A DNA stretch of 64,000 nt from Pseudomonas sp. SID14000 (GCF_002165135.1 NZ_NFZQ01000001.1:186001-250000), one strand, 5' to 3'. Numbered from the stretch's first letter, positions 37,395 through 46,923 are shown. Notes: generated by a model from the sequence alone, not told the origin. Numbers and translations: made by a program.

Positions 37395-37747
37395 GGCGTA
37401 ATCTCGTCTGATTCCGAAAGGACCGCCACGACATCACTTGCATTTGATGGGTGGCGGCTACGTACGGGTCTGCAAGACCGGACAGACGATAAAACCGGCA
37501 GATCCGAGGATCTCCCGTACGCAGCCACCATTGACCGAAATTGCCGACTGGCAGCAATCCGGATAGCGATAGTAATCGTCTGCGGGCTTGCAGGCCCGGT
37601 CGCTGCTTTGGCAACGACAGAGCCAGACTAGGCCGCCCAGAAAACCACCGCAATGGCGCAAAGGCGGTTGGAAGCTATTTCAGAAATGGCCTACGCGCAA
37701 CGGGAAAAAACTGATTATTGCTTGGAGAAATAGGCAAGCACAGGCCT
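37395..37747. other. Gap with no assured gene; one possible Cys-rich ORF
   Basis: This stretch has more mixed base use than the surroundings. The only candidate is a minus-strand ORF 37458-37661 of 67 residues with seven Cys (MRHCGGFLGGLVWLC, then YYRYPDCCQSAISVNGGC). It has a short hydrophobic start but no clear ribosome site, and overlapping frames on both strands are equally open. I do not call it a gene. Confidence 0.3.
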
Positions 37748-37862
37748 TGTAGGAGCGGCCTTGCGTCGCGATGGGCTGCGCAGCAGCCCCAACACTTTTT
37801 GCATCTGCGCTGAAATCCTGGGGCTGCTGCGCAGCCCATCGCGACGCAAGGCCGCTCCTACA
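37748..37862. repeat. Perfect 43-bp inverted repeat
   Basis: Arms 37748-37790 and 37820-37862 are exact reverse complements, starting TGTAGGAGCGGCCTTGCGTC and ending GCAGCAGCCCC, with 29 nt between. It lies 24 bp downstream of the dnaB stop. It belongs to the GTAGGAGCGGCCTTG family also found at 49084-49204. Confidence 0.93.
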
Positions 37863-37885
37863 GGGGTCCCTGCTAGCTCAATGAG

Positions 37886-39283
37886 TTATTCATCATCATC
37901 GAAGTTGTACATCCCCGGAGCAAGGTTCTCGAAGCGGGTGTACTTGCCGATGAAGGCCAGGCGCACGAAGCCGATGGGGCCGTTACGCTGTTTACCGATG
38001 ATGATTTCCGCCACGCCCTTGTGCTCGGTCTCGGGGTGGTACACCTCGTCGCGGTACACGAACATGATCACGTCGGCGTCCTGCTCGATCGCACCGGATT
38101 CACGCAAGTCGGAGTTCACAGGGCGTTTGTTCGGGCGCTGTTCCAGGGAGCGGTTCAGCTGCGACAGGGCGATGACCGGGCAGTTGAATTCCTTGGCCAG
38201 GGCCTTGAGCGAGCGGGAGATCTCGGAAATTTCGTTGGTCCGGTTGTCACCGGCCGAACCCGGTATCTGCATCAGCTGCAGGTAGTCGACCATGATCAGG
38301 GCGATTTCGCCGTGCTCACGGGCCAGGCGGCGGGTACGCGCGCGCATTTCCGAGGGGCTGATGCCGGCGGTATCGTCGATGAACAGCTTGCGGTCGTTGA
38401 GCAGGTTCACCGCCGAGGTCAGGCGCGGCCAGTCGTCGTCGTCCAGCTGGCCGGAACGCACCTTGGTCTGGTCGATACGGCCCAGGGACGAGAGCATACG
38501 CATGATCAGCGATTCACCTGGCATCTCGAGGGAGAACACCAGCACCGCCTTGTCGGTACGCAGTACGGCGTTTTCCACCAGGTTCATGGCGAAGGTGGTC
38601 TTGCCCATCGACGGTCGGCCGGCGACGATGATCAGGTCGGCCGGCTGCAGGCCGCTGGTCTTCTCGTCCAGGTCGGTAAAGCCGGTGGATACACCGGTGA
38701 TGTCGCTGTCGGAGTTGAACAGCGTGTCGATGCGGTCGATGGCCATGGTCAACAGTTCGTTGACGCCTACCGGGCCGCCGGTCTTCGGCCGCGCCTCGGC
38801 GATCTGGAAGATCTGCCGCTCGGCGTCGTCGAGAATCTCTTCGGCGTTGCGCCCTTGCGGGTTGAACGCGTTGTCGGCGATATCGGTACTGATGCTGATC
38901 AGCTGGCGCAGGGTGGCGCGCTCGCGAATGATCGCGGCGTAGGCCTTGATGTTGGCTACCGACGGGGTGTTCTTGGCCAGCTCGGCCAGGTACGCCAACC
39001 CACCGACTTGCGAAGAAAGGCCTTCCTTGTCCAGCTGCTCGTGCAGGGTCACCACGTCGAATGGCTGGTTGGCGTCGGCCAACTTGTGCACGGCACGGAA
39101 GATCAGGCGGTGGTCATGCCGGTAGAAGTCGCCATCCGATACCTGGTCCAGCACCCGCTCCCAGGCGTTGTTGTCCAGCATCAGGCCACCGAGCACGGCC
39201 TGTTCGGCCTCGATGGAATGCGGCGGCACCTTCAGGGCTGCGGTTTGCAGGTCAAGCTGTTCGGAAGTGGTGATCTCGTTCAT
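37886..39283 (-). CDS. dnaB: Replicative DNA helicase DnaB
   Basis: The 465-residue hexameric helicase has the N-terminal DnaG-interacting domain (PPHSIEAEQAVLGGLMLDN), the linker and a RecA-like C-terminal domain with Walker A GRPSMGKTTFA (about residues 215-225), Walker B IMVDYLQLM and the arginine finger region. It unwinds DNA at the replication fork. The start at 39283 gives the normal N-terminus; the frame is open 14 codons further but unlikely. It follows rplI on the minus strand after a terminator. Confidence 0.97.
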   Translation of the reverse strand: MNEITTSEQLDLQTAALKVPPHSIEAEQAVLGGLMLDNNAWERVLDQVSDGDFYRHDHRLIFRAVHKLADANQPFDVVTLHEQLDKEGLSSQVGGLAYLAELAKNTPSVANIKAYAAIIRERATLRQLISISTDIADNAFNPQGRNAEEILDDAERQIFQIAEARPKTGGPVGVNELLTMAIDRIDTLFNSDSDITGVSTGFTDLDEKTSGLQPADLIIVAGRPSMGKTTFAMNLVENAVLRTDKAVLVFSLEMPGESLIMRMLSSLGRIDQTKVRSGQLDDDDWPRLTSAVNLLNDRKLFIDDTAGISPSEMRARTRRLAREHGEIALIMVDYLQLMQIPGSAGDNRTNEISEISRSLKALAKEFNCPVIALSQLNRSLEQRPNKRPVNSDLRESGAIEQDADVIMFVYRDEVYHPETEHKGVAEIIIGKQRNGPIGFVRLAFIGKYTRFENLAPGMYNFDDDE

Positions 39284-39305
39284 GGCCACGAAAGAATTCT
39301 GGAGG

Positions 39306-39351
39306 ATGAAAAAGACAAAGGGCACGGCCTGTCGAAAACAGGACCGTGCCC
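39306..39351 (-). terminator. Rho-independent terminator after rplI
   Basis: On the minus strand GGGCACGG-T-CCTGT pairs with ACAGG-CCGTGCCC around TTTCG, with one bulge, followed by TTTGTCTTTTTC. Confidence 0.88.
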
Positions 39352-39396
39352 GATGTTAACCGCCTGACCCACAAGGAGCCAGCCAGTCAGCGCAGC

Positions 39397-39843
39397 TTAG
39401 GCAGCTACGACGACCACGCGTACGGTGGCTTCAACGTCGCTGTGCAGGTGCACGGCTACGTCGTATTCGCCAACCTGACGGATGGTGCCGTTCGGCAGAC
39501 GAACTTCAGCCTTGGCCACTTCAACGCCGGAGGCGGTCAGGGCGTCAGCGATGTCGTGGGTGCCGATCGAGCCGAACAGCTTGCCTTCGTCGCCAGCGGT
39601 GGCAGTGATGGTCACTTCCAGCTCGGCCAGTTGGGCAGCGCGGCTTTCAGCCGAAGCTTTCTTGTCAGCAGCTGCTTTTTCCAGCTCGGCGCGACGCTCT
39701 TCGAACGCAGCCAGGTTGGCGGCGTTGGCAACGGTGGCCTTGCCGAATGGCAGCAGGAAGTTACGGCCGTAACCAGCCTTAACCTTTACTTTGTCGCCCA
39801 GGTTGCCCAGGTTAGCGACTTTTTCCAGCAGGATCAGTTCCAT
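39397..39843 (-). CDS. rplI: 50S ribosomal protein L9
   Basis: The 148-residue protein begins [19 protein letters not shown], the L9 N-terminal domain, followed by [16 protein letters not shown], a long helix (about 45-75) and the C-terminal rRNA-binding domain ([16 protein letters not shown]). It binds 23S rRNA near the L1 stalk. AGAGG precedes the start. It is the last gene of rpsF-rpsR-DUF2232-rplI. Confidence 0.97.
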
Positions 39844-39863
39844 TTGGTAAAACCTCTTAACTT

Positions 39864-40727
39864 TTAACCTTCACCGTTCGCGGAGTCATTCCCCTTGGGG
39901 GACTTGCGACCGCGAAAATCAATCAGGCTGTCGACAATGGCCAAAACCACCAGCAACGGATAAATCAGCTGCATGATCAGCGGCAGCGTCACGTACATCC
40001 CCACCAGCCAGAAACCGGCCAGTCGGCCCTGTGCCACCAGCCCGTGCATCAAGGCGATGCCGGCCAGCACCAGTACCAGGCTCGAAGCCGATGCCAGGAC
40101 GATGAACTGCGGCCCGATGAACGGGGCCACCACCATCACTGCCACCAGGACCGCCATGGCCTGTTTCGGCAACTTCAGGGCGCGAAACTCGCGACCGAAG
40201 CCTCCAGGGTTGTACAACGCTGCCTGCCAGTAGCGCGCCAGCACCAGGGCCAACACACTGAACAATTGCACCGTCACTGCTGTGGAAGCGACCAGCACAG
40301 GGCGGATCAGCTCACCGGAGAGCACAGGTTGCCCCTCGATTTTCGGCATGGCTTCGGCAAACGCCTTGGCCAGCACATCGAAGGTTTGCGCCAGCGCCAG
40401 ATCGAGCACGAGGCTGAAAGCCACGGCGAACACGGCACTGACCAGCAACACCCGGCTCCAGGGATGCTCGGCGCGCAACAACGCAGCCAGGCCCAGGGAA
40501 CCCGCGATCACCAGAAAGGTGATGGGATCGCCCATGACCCACACGGCCAGCCCGGCCAGCAGGCCGCCAGCGATGACCGTTGTAGCATCCTTGAACCCAC
40601 GCCGCAGCAGCACAAGGCTGCCGGCAGCGGCACTCAACCAGAACAGCAGCGGCAGTACCGCGCTGATGACCACCACCAGGGTGGCCTGCACACGACCGCG
40701 CATGATGAAACTTGCTAACGCTCGCAT
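39864..40727 (-). CDS. DUF2232 family membrane protein
   Basis: The 287-residue protein has about 8 TM helices beginning near residue 16 ([20 protein letters not shown]) and a short charged C-terminus ([16 protein letters not shown]). It fits DUF2232/YybS-like membrane proteins encoded between rpsR and rplI in gammaproteobacteria. The function is unknown; the family resembles the membrane domains of ECF-type transporters. It is 33 bp downstream of rpsR and 20 bp upstream of rplI, so co-transcribed. Confidence 0.8.
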
Positions 40728-40760
40728 GCTAATCCCTTACTGCTTGTCGACGACCCGGTC

Positions 40761-40991
40761 TCAGCGGCCGTGGCTGTCGGTGTAGGGCAGCAGGGCCAGG
40801 AAGCGGGCGCGCTTGATAGCGGTAGCCAGCTGACGCTGATAACGAGCTTTGGTACCGGTGATACGGCTTGGAACGATCTTGCCGGTTTCGGATACGTAAG
40901 CTTTCAGGGTGTTGAGATCTTTGAAGTCGATCTCTTTCACGTCTTCAGCAGTGAAGCGGCAGAATTTACGACGACGGAAGAAACGTGCCAT
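40761..40991 (-). CDS. rpsR: 30S ribosomal protein S18
   Basis: The 76-residue protein starts [20 protein letters not shown] and has the S18 core ([40 protein letters not shown]). It binds next to S6 on the 30S platform. The Cys in KFCRF is the partner ligand seen in S18 forms that lack a full zinc site. It lies between rpsF and the DUF2232 gene. Confidence 0.97.
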   Translation of the reverse strand: MARFFRRRKFCRFTAEDVKEIDFKDLNTLKAYVSETGKIVPSRITGTKARYQRQLATAIKRARFLALLPYTDSHGR

Positions 40992-41019
40992 TTAATAGGC
41001 TCCTCTAAAGGTCCGTGGA

Positions 41020-41445
41020 TTACTCGTCAGCGTTATCGCTGGAGTCGCTGTCATTGCTGTCGTCGCCGTCGGCGGATTCAGCATGCTCAGGACGCTCACG
41101 ACGCTCACGGCGCTCGCTGCGGTTTTCTTCAGCCTTCAGCATCTCGGACTGGCCGGTAACGGCTTCGTCGCGACGGATGACCAGGTTACGGATAACGGCA
41201 TCGTTGTAGCGGAAGTTGTCTTCCAGCTCGGCCAGGGCCTTGCCGGTGCACTCAACGTTCAGCATCACGTAGTGAGCTTTGTGAACATTGTTGATTGCGT
41301 AGGCCAGTTGACGACGGCCCCAGTCTTCCAGGCGGTGGATCTTGCCACCATCTTCTTCGATCAGCTTGGTGTAACGCTCAACCATGCCGCCGACTTGTTC
41401 GCTCTGGTCCGGGTGAACCAGGAAGATGATTTCGTAATGACGCAT
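41020..41445 (-). CDS. rpsF: 30S ribosomal protein S6
   Basis: The 141-residue protein starts [18 protein letters not shown], with the S6 fold to about residue 100 ([20 protein letters not shown]). The tail is long and acidic/Arg-rich ([20 protein letters not shown]), and in many bacteria S6 tails receive extra glutamates from RimK. It is the first gene of the rpsF-rpsR-DUF2232-rplI operon; GGAGC precedes the start. Confidence 0.97.
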   Translation of the reverse strand: MRHYEIIFLVHPDQSEQVGGMVERYTKLIEEDGGKIHRLEDWGRRQLAYAINNVHKAHYVMLNVECTGKALAELEDNFRYNDAVIRNLVIRRDEAVTGQSEMLKAEENRSERRERRERPEHAESADGDDSNDSDSSDNADE

Positions 41446-41646
41446 GAATGCTCCTTACGGGTTAGTAGTCTGCCAGTAAATCTGGTCAGACAAGGAGTGA
41501 ATGACACTGTATGTCTTGCACGGAGGGGAGGCACATGAGCGCCTGCCAGCTCGGCAAGGGGCGCAATTGTAGAGAAGGCGGGGCGCACAAGCAAGGTGAT
41601 TGGTGAATATTTGAACAACCTGAAACACATTACAGACTGCCTGCCC

Positions 41647-41739
41647 TTTCGCGGGTAAACCCACAGGTACCCCACAGGGCTTAGGCCTTGTGCGATCCCT
41701 GTGGGAGCGGGTTTACCCGCGAAGAGGCCGGTACAGGCC
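41647..41739. repeat. REP pair with one shortened copy
   Basis: The right copy is complete (CCTGTGGGAGCGGGTTTACC then CGCGAAGAGGCCGG). The left copy reads TTCGCGGGTAAACCCACAGG and lacks the GCTCC segment, so it is internally deleted. Confidence 0.85.
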
Positions 41740-41744
41740 GAAGA

Positions 41745-42491
41745 TCAGCGCTTGGCCTGACGCTGACGCACAGCCTCGAACAGGCACACGCCAGTCGCCA
41801 CCGACACGTTCAGGCTGCTGACACTACCGCCCATCGGCAACTTCACCAGGAAATCGCAATGCTCGCGGGTCAGCCGGCGCATGCCCTTGCCTTCCGCACC
41901 CATGATCATCACCAGCGGCCCGGTCAGGTCCTGCTGGTAGATCTCCTGCTCGGCCTCGCCGGCGGTACCCACCACCCACAGGCCACGTTGCTGCAGTTTT
42001 TCCAGGGTGCGTGCCAGGTTGGTCACGGCCACCAGCGGGATCACCTCAGCCGCGCCACAGGCCACCTTACGCACAACCGGCGTCAGGGTCGCGGACTTGT
42101 CCTTGGGCACCACCACTGCCGTGGCACCGGCGGCATCGGCGGTACGCAGGCAGGCGCCAAGGTTATGCGGGTCGGTCACACCGTCCAGCACCAGAATCAG
42201 TGGTGGTGTTTCGGTGCGTTCGAGCAACTCTTCGAGCATCAATTCGCCCCAGACCTGGCTCGGGCTCACCTCGGCTACTACCCCCTGGTGCACGCCCTCT
42301 ACCCAGGCATCCATCTCGCGGCGCTCGGCCTGGCCGACTGCCACGCGATTTTCCGCAGCCAGTGCCAGCAGCGCCTGCAGGCGAGGCTCGCTACGTCCTT
42401 CCGACAGCCAGATCTGCTTGACCCGCTTCGGATGGTGCTGCAGCAATGCCTGCACGGCGTGCACACCGTAGATCTTTTCCAGCTGACTCAT
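41745..42491 (-). CDS. rlmB: 23S rRNA (guanosine-2'-O-)-methyltransferase RlmB
   Basis: The 248-residue SPOUT enzyme methylates G2251 of 23S rRNA. It has an N-terminal L30e-like substrate-binding domain (EKIYGVHAVQALLQHHPKRV) and the SpoU catalytic domain with DGVTDPHNLGACLRTADAAG (motif 1, Asn/Arg), MIMGAEGKGM (motif 2) and LPMGGSVSSLNVSVATGVCL (motif 3). Its start overlaps the rnr stop by 4 bp, the classical rnr-rlmB arrangement. Confidence 0.96.
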   Translation of the reverse strand: MSQLEKIYGVHAVQALLQHHPKRVKQIWLSEGRSEPRLQALLALAAENRVAVGQAERREMDAWVEGVHQGVVAEVSPSQVWGELMLEELLERTETPPLILVLDGVTDPHNLGACLRTADAAGATAVVVPKDKSATLTPVVRKVACGAAEVIPLVAVTNLARTLEKLQQRGLWVVGTAGEAEQEIYQQDLTGPLVMIMGAEGKGMRRLTREHCDFLVKLPMGGSVSSLNVSVATGVCLFEAVRQRQAKR

Positions 42492-45064
42492 GACTTGCTC
42501 TTGCTCTTGCGTGGCGCACCGGACTTCGGCGGGCCTTTACGGTGCTTGGTCGGCTTGCCGGACGACTTGCCGCCCTTGTCCGACTTGCTGCTGGCATGGC
42601 CGCCACTGCGTGCCTCGCTCATCAGCGCCTTCTTCATTTCGCGGCTCTTGCGCACCTCGGCGTTACGCTGCACGGCATCTTTCGGGAAGTATGCCTCGGC
42701 GGTTTCGCTCTTGCGGCTGCGTGGTTTCGGCGTAGCCTTGGCCTCGACCGGTGCCTGCGCGGACTGCTCGGCGGCTGGCGCAGCGCCACGCTGTTTGCGG
42801 CCAATCGGCGCAGCGAGGGTTTTCTCCGACACTTCGAAGTCGATCTTGCGCTCGTCGAGGTCAACACGCATGACCTTGACTTCGATGGTGTCGCCCAGGC
42901 GGAAGCTGCGCCCGGTACGCTCGCCGGACAGGCGGTGATGCACCGGGTCGAAGTGGTAGTAGTCACCCGGCAGCGCACTGACGTGCACCAGGCCTTCTAC
43001 GTAGATGTCGGTCAGCTCGACGAACAGGCCGAAACCGGTCACCGCAGTGATCACACCCGGGAAGGTCTCGCCCACGCGGTCCTTCATGAACTCGCACTTG
43101 AGCCAGTTGACCACGTCACGGGTGGCTTCATCGGCCCGGCGCTCGGTCATCGAGCACTGCTCGCCGAGTTGCTCGAGGGTGTTCTCGTCGTACGGGTAGA
43201 TGCGTGCCTTGGGGATGCTCATGGCGCCGGCACGCTTGACGTGCGGGGTATCCACCTTGGAACGGATGATGCTGCGGATGGCGCGGTGCACCAGCAGGTC
43301 CGGGTAACGGCGGATCGGCGAGGTGAAGTGGGTGTACGCCTCGTAGTTCAGACCGAAGTGGCCGTTGTTGTCGGTGCTGTACACCGCCTGGCTCAGCGAA
43401 CGCAGCATCACGGTCTGGATCAGGTGGAAGTCCGGGCGCCCGGCAATGCTCGCCAGCAGTGCCTGGTAGTCCTTGGGCGACGGGTCCTTGCCCTTGTGCA
43501 GGGTCAGGCCCAGTTCGCCCAGGAAGGCGCGCAGCTTTTCCAGGCGCTCCGGCGGCGGGCCGTCGTGCACGCGGTACAGTGAAGGCACGCCATGCTTCTG
43601 CAGGAATTCGGCAGTGGCCACGTTGGCCGCCAGCATGCATTCCTCGATCAGCTTGTGGGCGTCGTTGCGCACGGTCGGGCGGATTTCCGCGATCTTGCGC
43701 TCGTCACCGAATATGATGCGGGTTTCCTGGGTCTCGAAGTCGATCGCGCCGCGGGTATGACGGGCAGCCACCAGCACCTTGTACAGGTTGTACAGGTTCT
43801 TCAGGTCCGGCACGACTGCCTTGTACTCCTCGCGCAGCGCCTTGCCCTCACGGGTGCGGGAGTGTTCGAGCATGCTGCTGACCTTGTTGTAGGTCAGGCG
43901 GGCGTGAGAGTGGATGACGCCTTCGTAGAACTGGTAGTCGACCATCTGGCCGGCTTTGTTCATGGTCATTTCGCAGACCATGGCCAGGCGATCGACATGC
44001 GGGTTCAGCGAGCACAGGCCGTTGGACAGCTCTTCGGGGAGCATCGGCACCACGCGCTCGGGGAAGTATACCGAGTTGCCGCGCTGCTGGGCCTCGACGT
44101 CCAGGGCCGAGCCCAGGCGCACGTAGCTGGACACGTCGGCGATGGCCACATAAAGGCGCCAGCCACCGGAGAACAGGCGCAGCTTGCCCAGCGGTTCGCA
44201 ATAGACAGCGTCGTCGAAGTCGCGGGCGTCCTCGCCGTCGATGGTGACGAACGGCAGGTGGCGCAGGTCGACGCGCTTCTCCTTGTCCTTCTCTTCGACT
44301 TCGGAACGGAACTTGCGCGCCTCCTTGATCACGTCCTTGGGCCAGACGTGCGGGATATCGTAGCTGCGCAGGGCAACGTCGATTTCCATGCCCGGCGCCA
44401 TGTAGTTGCCGATAACCTCGACCACATCGCCTTGCGGCTGGAAGCGCGGGGTTGGCCAGTGGGTGATCTTGATCTCGACGAACTGGCCGATCTTGGCGCC
44501 GCCATTGCGCCCGGCGGTCACCAGCACTTCCTGCTGGATCTTCGGGTTGTCCGGAGTCACGTAGCCGATACCGCCTTCTTCGAAGTAACGGCCGACCACG
44601 CTTTCGTGGGCACGGGAGATGATTTCGACCAGTACGCCTTCGCGGCGGCCACGTCGATCGACGCCAGAGACGCGGGCCAGGCCGCGGTCACCGTCGAACA
44701 CCAGGCGCATCTGCGACGGGCTGAGGAACAGGTCTTCGCTGCCATCGTCCGGAATAAGGAAGCCGAAGCCGTCACGGTGACCGGAAACGCGGCCGCAGAT
44801 CAGGTCCAGCTTGTCTACCGGGGCATAAGTGCCGCGCCGGGTATAGATAAGCTGGCCATCGCGCTCCATGGCACGCAGGCGGCGGCGCAAGGCTTCGATC
44901 TGGTCTTCGTCGTACAGACCGAACTCGGCCGCCAGTTCCTCGCGTGCGGCCGGCTCACCACGGTCGGCAAGGCGCTGCAGGATCAGCTCACGGCTGGGAA
45001 TGGGGTTGTCGTATTTTTCCGCTTCGCGAGCGGCCTCGGGATCGAGGGATTGCCAATCGGCCAT
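42488..45064 (-). CDS. rnr: Ribonuclease R
   Basis: The 858-residue 3'-5' exoribonuclease has an N-terminal HTH_12 domain (IPSRELILQRLADRGEPAAR), cold-shock/OB domains, the RNB catalytic domain with the Asp cluster (TIDGEDARDFDDAV near residue 280), an S1 domain (FPGVITAVTGFGLFVELTDI) and a Lys/Arg/Ser-rich tail. It degrades structured RNA and takes part in rRNA and tmRNA-linked quality control. It is first in rnr-rlmB, transcribed divergently from the tRNA-Leu genes. The ribosome site (AAGG) is rather far from the ATG. Confidence 0.96.
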   Translation of the reverse strand: MADWQSLDPEAAREAEKYDNPIPSRELILQRLADRGEPAAREELAAEFGLYDEDQIEALRRRLRAMERDGQLIYTRRGTYAPVDKLDLICGRVSGHRDGFGFLIPDDGSEDLFLSPSQMRLVFDGDRGLARVSGVDRRGRREGVLVEIISRAHESVVGRYFEEGGIGYVTPDNPKIQQEVLVTAGRNGGAKIGQFVEIKITHWPTPRFQPQGDVVEVIGNYMAPGMEIDVALRSYDIPHVWPKDVIKEARKFRSEVEEKDKEKRVDLRHLPFVTIDGEDARDFDDAVYCEPLGKLRLFSGGWRLYVAIADVSSYVRLGSALDVEAQQRGNSVYFPERVVPMLPEELSNGLCSLNPHVDRLAMVCEMTMNKAGQMVDYQFYEGVIHSHARLTYNKVSSMLEHSRTREGKALREEYKAVVPDLKNLYNLYKVLVAARHTRGAIDFETQETRIIFGDERKIAEIRPTVRNDAHKLIEECMLAANVATAEFLQKHGVPSLYRVHDGPPPERLEKLRAFLGELGLTLHKGKDPSPKDYQALLASIAGRPDFHLIQTVMLRSLSQAVYSTDNNGHFGLNYEAYTHFTSPIRRYPDLLVHRAIRSIIRSKVDTPHVKRAGAMSIPKARIYPYDENTLEQLGEQCSMTERRADEATRDVVNWLKCEFMKDRVGETFPGVITAVTGFGLFVELTDIYVEGLVHVSALPGDYYHFDPVHHRLSGERTGRSFRLGDTIEVKVMRVDLDERKIDFEVSEKTLAAPIGRKQRGAAPAAEQSAQAPVEAKATPKPRSRKSETAEAYFPKDAVQRNAEVRKSREMKKALMSEARSGGHASSKSDKGGKSSGKPTKHRKGPPKSGAPRKSKSKS

Positions 45065-45226
45065 CAGAAGGGGTTCACCTTGGGGTATATAGATAAGAAT
45101 TCTGGCATAGGCGTATTGAAACCGGAAATGTCAGCCTTGGACAGCCCCACCGGCGTCTCCGGCGAGCAGGAACAGGCCTGCGGAATCAACAAGTTGAATT
45201 TTTTGAAATTTTTTTCGATCAGGGGG

Positions 45227-45255
45227 TTTACAGCCTCCCGATGCGTCCGTATAGT
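45227..45255 (+). promoter_or_regulatory. Sigma-70 promoter for the tRNA-Leu genes
   Basis: TTTACA (45227-45232), 17-bp spacer, TATAGT (45250-45255). A run of A/T (ATTTTTTGAAATTTTTTT type, about 45198-45215) just upstream could be an UP element. Transcription should start near 45262. Confidence 0.8.
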
Positions 45256-45335
45256 GCGCACCACAACGACGGACAACCCCGAAGTTGTAGTAGAGATGAG
45301 CGGCGCTGTAAAGCATCAAGTAATCTCGAATGTGT

Positions 45336-45422
45336 GCCCAGGTGGCGGAATTGGTAGACGCGCTGGTTTCAGGTATCAGTGGCTTAACGGCCGTGGAAGT
45401 TCGAGTCTTCTCCTGGGCACCA
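45336..45422 (+). tRNA. tRNA-Leu (anticodon CAG), copy 1
   Basis: The 87-nt class II tRNA has acceptor arms GCCCAGG / CCTGGGC, an anticodon stem CTGGT / ATCAG around loop TTCAGGT (anticodon CAG), a long variable arm (GGC-TTAACG-GCC), a T-arm with TTCGAGT and an encoded CCA end. It decodes CUG, the main leucine codon of this genome. Confidence 0.96.
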
Positions 45423-45510
45423 AATATTTTCAAGTAATAGATGACCAAGGATCTATTACTACTGTGTGAAAGCGAACGATAGTCGCCTTCATCAGATGAT
45501 GTAAAGCTTT

Positions 45511-45597
45511 GCCCAGGTGGCGGAATTGGTAGACGCGCTGGTTTCAGGTATCAGTGACTTAACGGTCGTGGAAGTTCGAGTCTTCTCCTGGGCACCA
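45511..45597 (+). tRNA. tRNA-Leu (anticodon CAG), copy 2
   Basis: This copy is identical to the first except for two positions in the variable arm, where GGC/GCC becomes GAC/GTC, a compensated base pair. It carries encoded CCA. It follows copy 1 by 88 bp and is probably on the same precursor. Confidence 0.96.
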
Positions 45598-45600
45598 TAC

Positions 45601-45632
45601 AAAAACCCACTAGCTTGCTAGTGGGTTTTTTC
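45601..45632 (+). terminator. Rho-independent terminator after the tRNA genes
   Basis: AACCCACTAGC / GCTAGTGGGTT stem with a 2-3 nt loop followed by TTTTTTCTT; starts 4 bp after the second tRNA. Confidence 0.95.
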
Positions 45633-45686
45633 TTGCCTGCGTTTTTTGTATCCCTCCTCTTTCGATCATAGGTGCAAACCTGCACC

Positions 45687-45780
45687 GCCCTCTTCGCGGC
45701 TAAAGCCGCTCCCACAGGTACTTCACTCCCCTCACCTGTGGCGATCCTGTGGAAGCGGCTTTAGCCGCGAAGAGGCCAGC
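45687..45780. repeat. Inverted pair of REP sequences (GCGGCTAAAGCCGC variant)
   Basis: Left CCTCTTCGCGGCTAAAGCCG, right CGGCTTTAGCCGCGAAGAGG. The core differs from the usual GCGGGTAAACCCGC by a compensated pair of bases. Confidence 0.9.
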
Positions 45781-45851
45781 AAAGCCAACACACCTTCAGA
45801 CTGTTACACCTTGGTCTGCCCCATGAATTTCTCCTCACCCGGCCACTTGAG

Positions 45852-45865
45852 AAACGATTTCGTTT
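45852..45865. promoter_or_regulatory. Palindrome AAACGA-TT-TCGTTT before the iron-binding-protein gene
   Basis: Perfect 6-bp arms 45 bp before the start codon. It resembles a Fur box only loosely, so a Fur or other repressor site is tentative. Confidence 0.35.
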
Positions 45866-45909
45866 ACCATTGTTTCCAAATATGTAGCCGTAAGCGAGGA
45901 AGTACCCGC

Positions 45910-46923
45910 ATGACGATCCGCCCGCAACCGCTGATGCGTACCTTGGCCGCCGCCGTGCTGAGCCTGGCCATCGGCGCTCCGGCCGCCATGGCAGACGCAC
46001 CGGTCACCCTGACCATGTACAACGGTCAGCACAAGGAAATCGGCGAGGCCATCGCCCAGGCCTACGAGGCCAAGACCGGTATTCACATCAATATCCGCAA
46101 GGGCAGCAGCAACCAGCTGGCCAGCCAGATCATCGAGGAAGGCGACCGCTCGCCTGCCGATATCATCTATACCGAAGAGTCCCCTCCCCTGAACAACCTG
46201 GGCGAGCTGGGCCTACTGGCGAAAATCGATGACGCCACCGCGAACATGATGCCCAAGGAATATGTTGGCGCCAACGGCACCTGGATGGGCATCACCGCCC
46301 GTACGCGCATCGTCGTGTTCAACCCGAAGAAGGTCGACGAGAAAGACTTGCCGACCACAGTGATGGACTTCGCCAACCCCGAGTGGGAAGGCCGCGTCGG
46401 CTATGTGCCCACCAGCGGCGCCTTCCAGGAACAGGCCGTGGCTATCCTGAAGATGCATGGACGAGAAGCCACCGAAGAATGGCTGACCGGCCTGAAGGCA
46501 TTCGGCAAGACCTACACCAACAACATGGTCGCCCTCAAAGCAGTGGAAAAGGGCGAAGTGGCTGCGGTACTGGTGAACAACTATTACTGGTATGCGCTGG
46601 AGCGCGAGCGCGGCAAGCTGGACACCAAGCTCTACTACCTGGCCGATGGCGATGCCGGCAACCTGGTCACTATTTCCGGCGCAGCCGTGGTCAAGGCCAG
46701 CAAGCACCCGAAAGAAGCCCAGGCCCTGCTCAACTGGATGGCCAGCGAAGAAGGCCAGCGCGTGATCACCCAGACCACCGCCGAGTACCCGCTGCACAAA
46801 GGCATGGTCTCCGACCGCGGCCTGAAGCCGTTCGAAGACCTGCGCCCACCGAAGATCTCCCCTGCCGACTTGGGCAATGCCGAGGAAGCGATCGAGCTTG
46901 AGCGCGAGGTCGGCCTGCTCTGA
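45910..46923 (+). CDS. Ferric iron ABC transporter substrate-binding protein (FbpA/FutA type)
   Basis: The 337-residue periplasmic protein has a signal of about 28 residues (ending PAAMA) and a type II binding fold: LTMYNGQHKEIGEAIAQAYE, DIIYTEESPPLNNL, and VLVNNYYWYALERERGK, which holds the adjacent Tyr pair used as iron ligands in FbpA-type proteins. It probably binds Fe(III) in the periplasm. GAGGAAG lies 7 nt before the ATG at 45910; upstream starts are in the REP. It overlaps the permease gene by 1 bp. Confidence 0.88.
   Translation: MTIRPQPLMRTLAAAVLSLAIGAPAAMADAPVTLTMYNGQHKEIGEAIAQAYEAKTGIHINIRKGSSNQLASQIIEEGDRSPADIIYTEESPPLNNLGELGLLAKIDDATANMMPKEYVGANGTWMGITARTRIVVFNPKKVDEKDLPTTVMDFANPEWEGRVGYVPTSGAFQEQAVAILKMHGREATEEWLTGLKAFGKTYTNNMVALKAVEKGEVAAVLVNNYYWYALERERGKLDTKLYYLADGDAGNLVTISGAAVVKASKHPKEAQALLNWMASEEGQRVITQTTAEYPLHKGMVSDRGLKPFEDLRPPKISPADLGNAEEAIELEREVGLL

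Noticed and set aside
37149..37631. Plus-strand ORF of 160 codons across the gap upstream of dnaB
   Set aside because: It begins inside the DUF3077 promoter side, runs through a REP pair and has no domain, ribosome site or coding bias.
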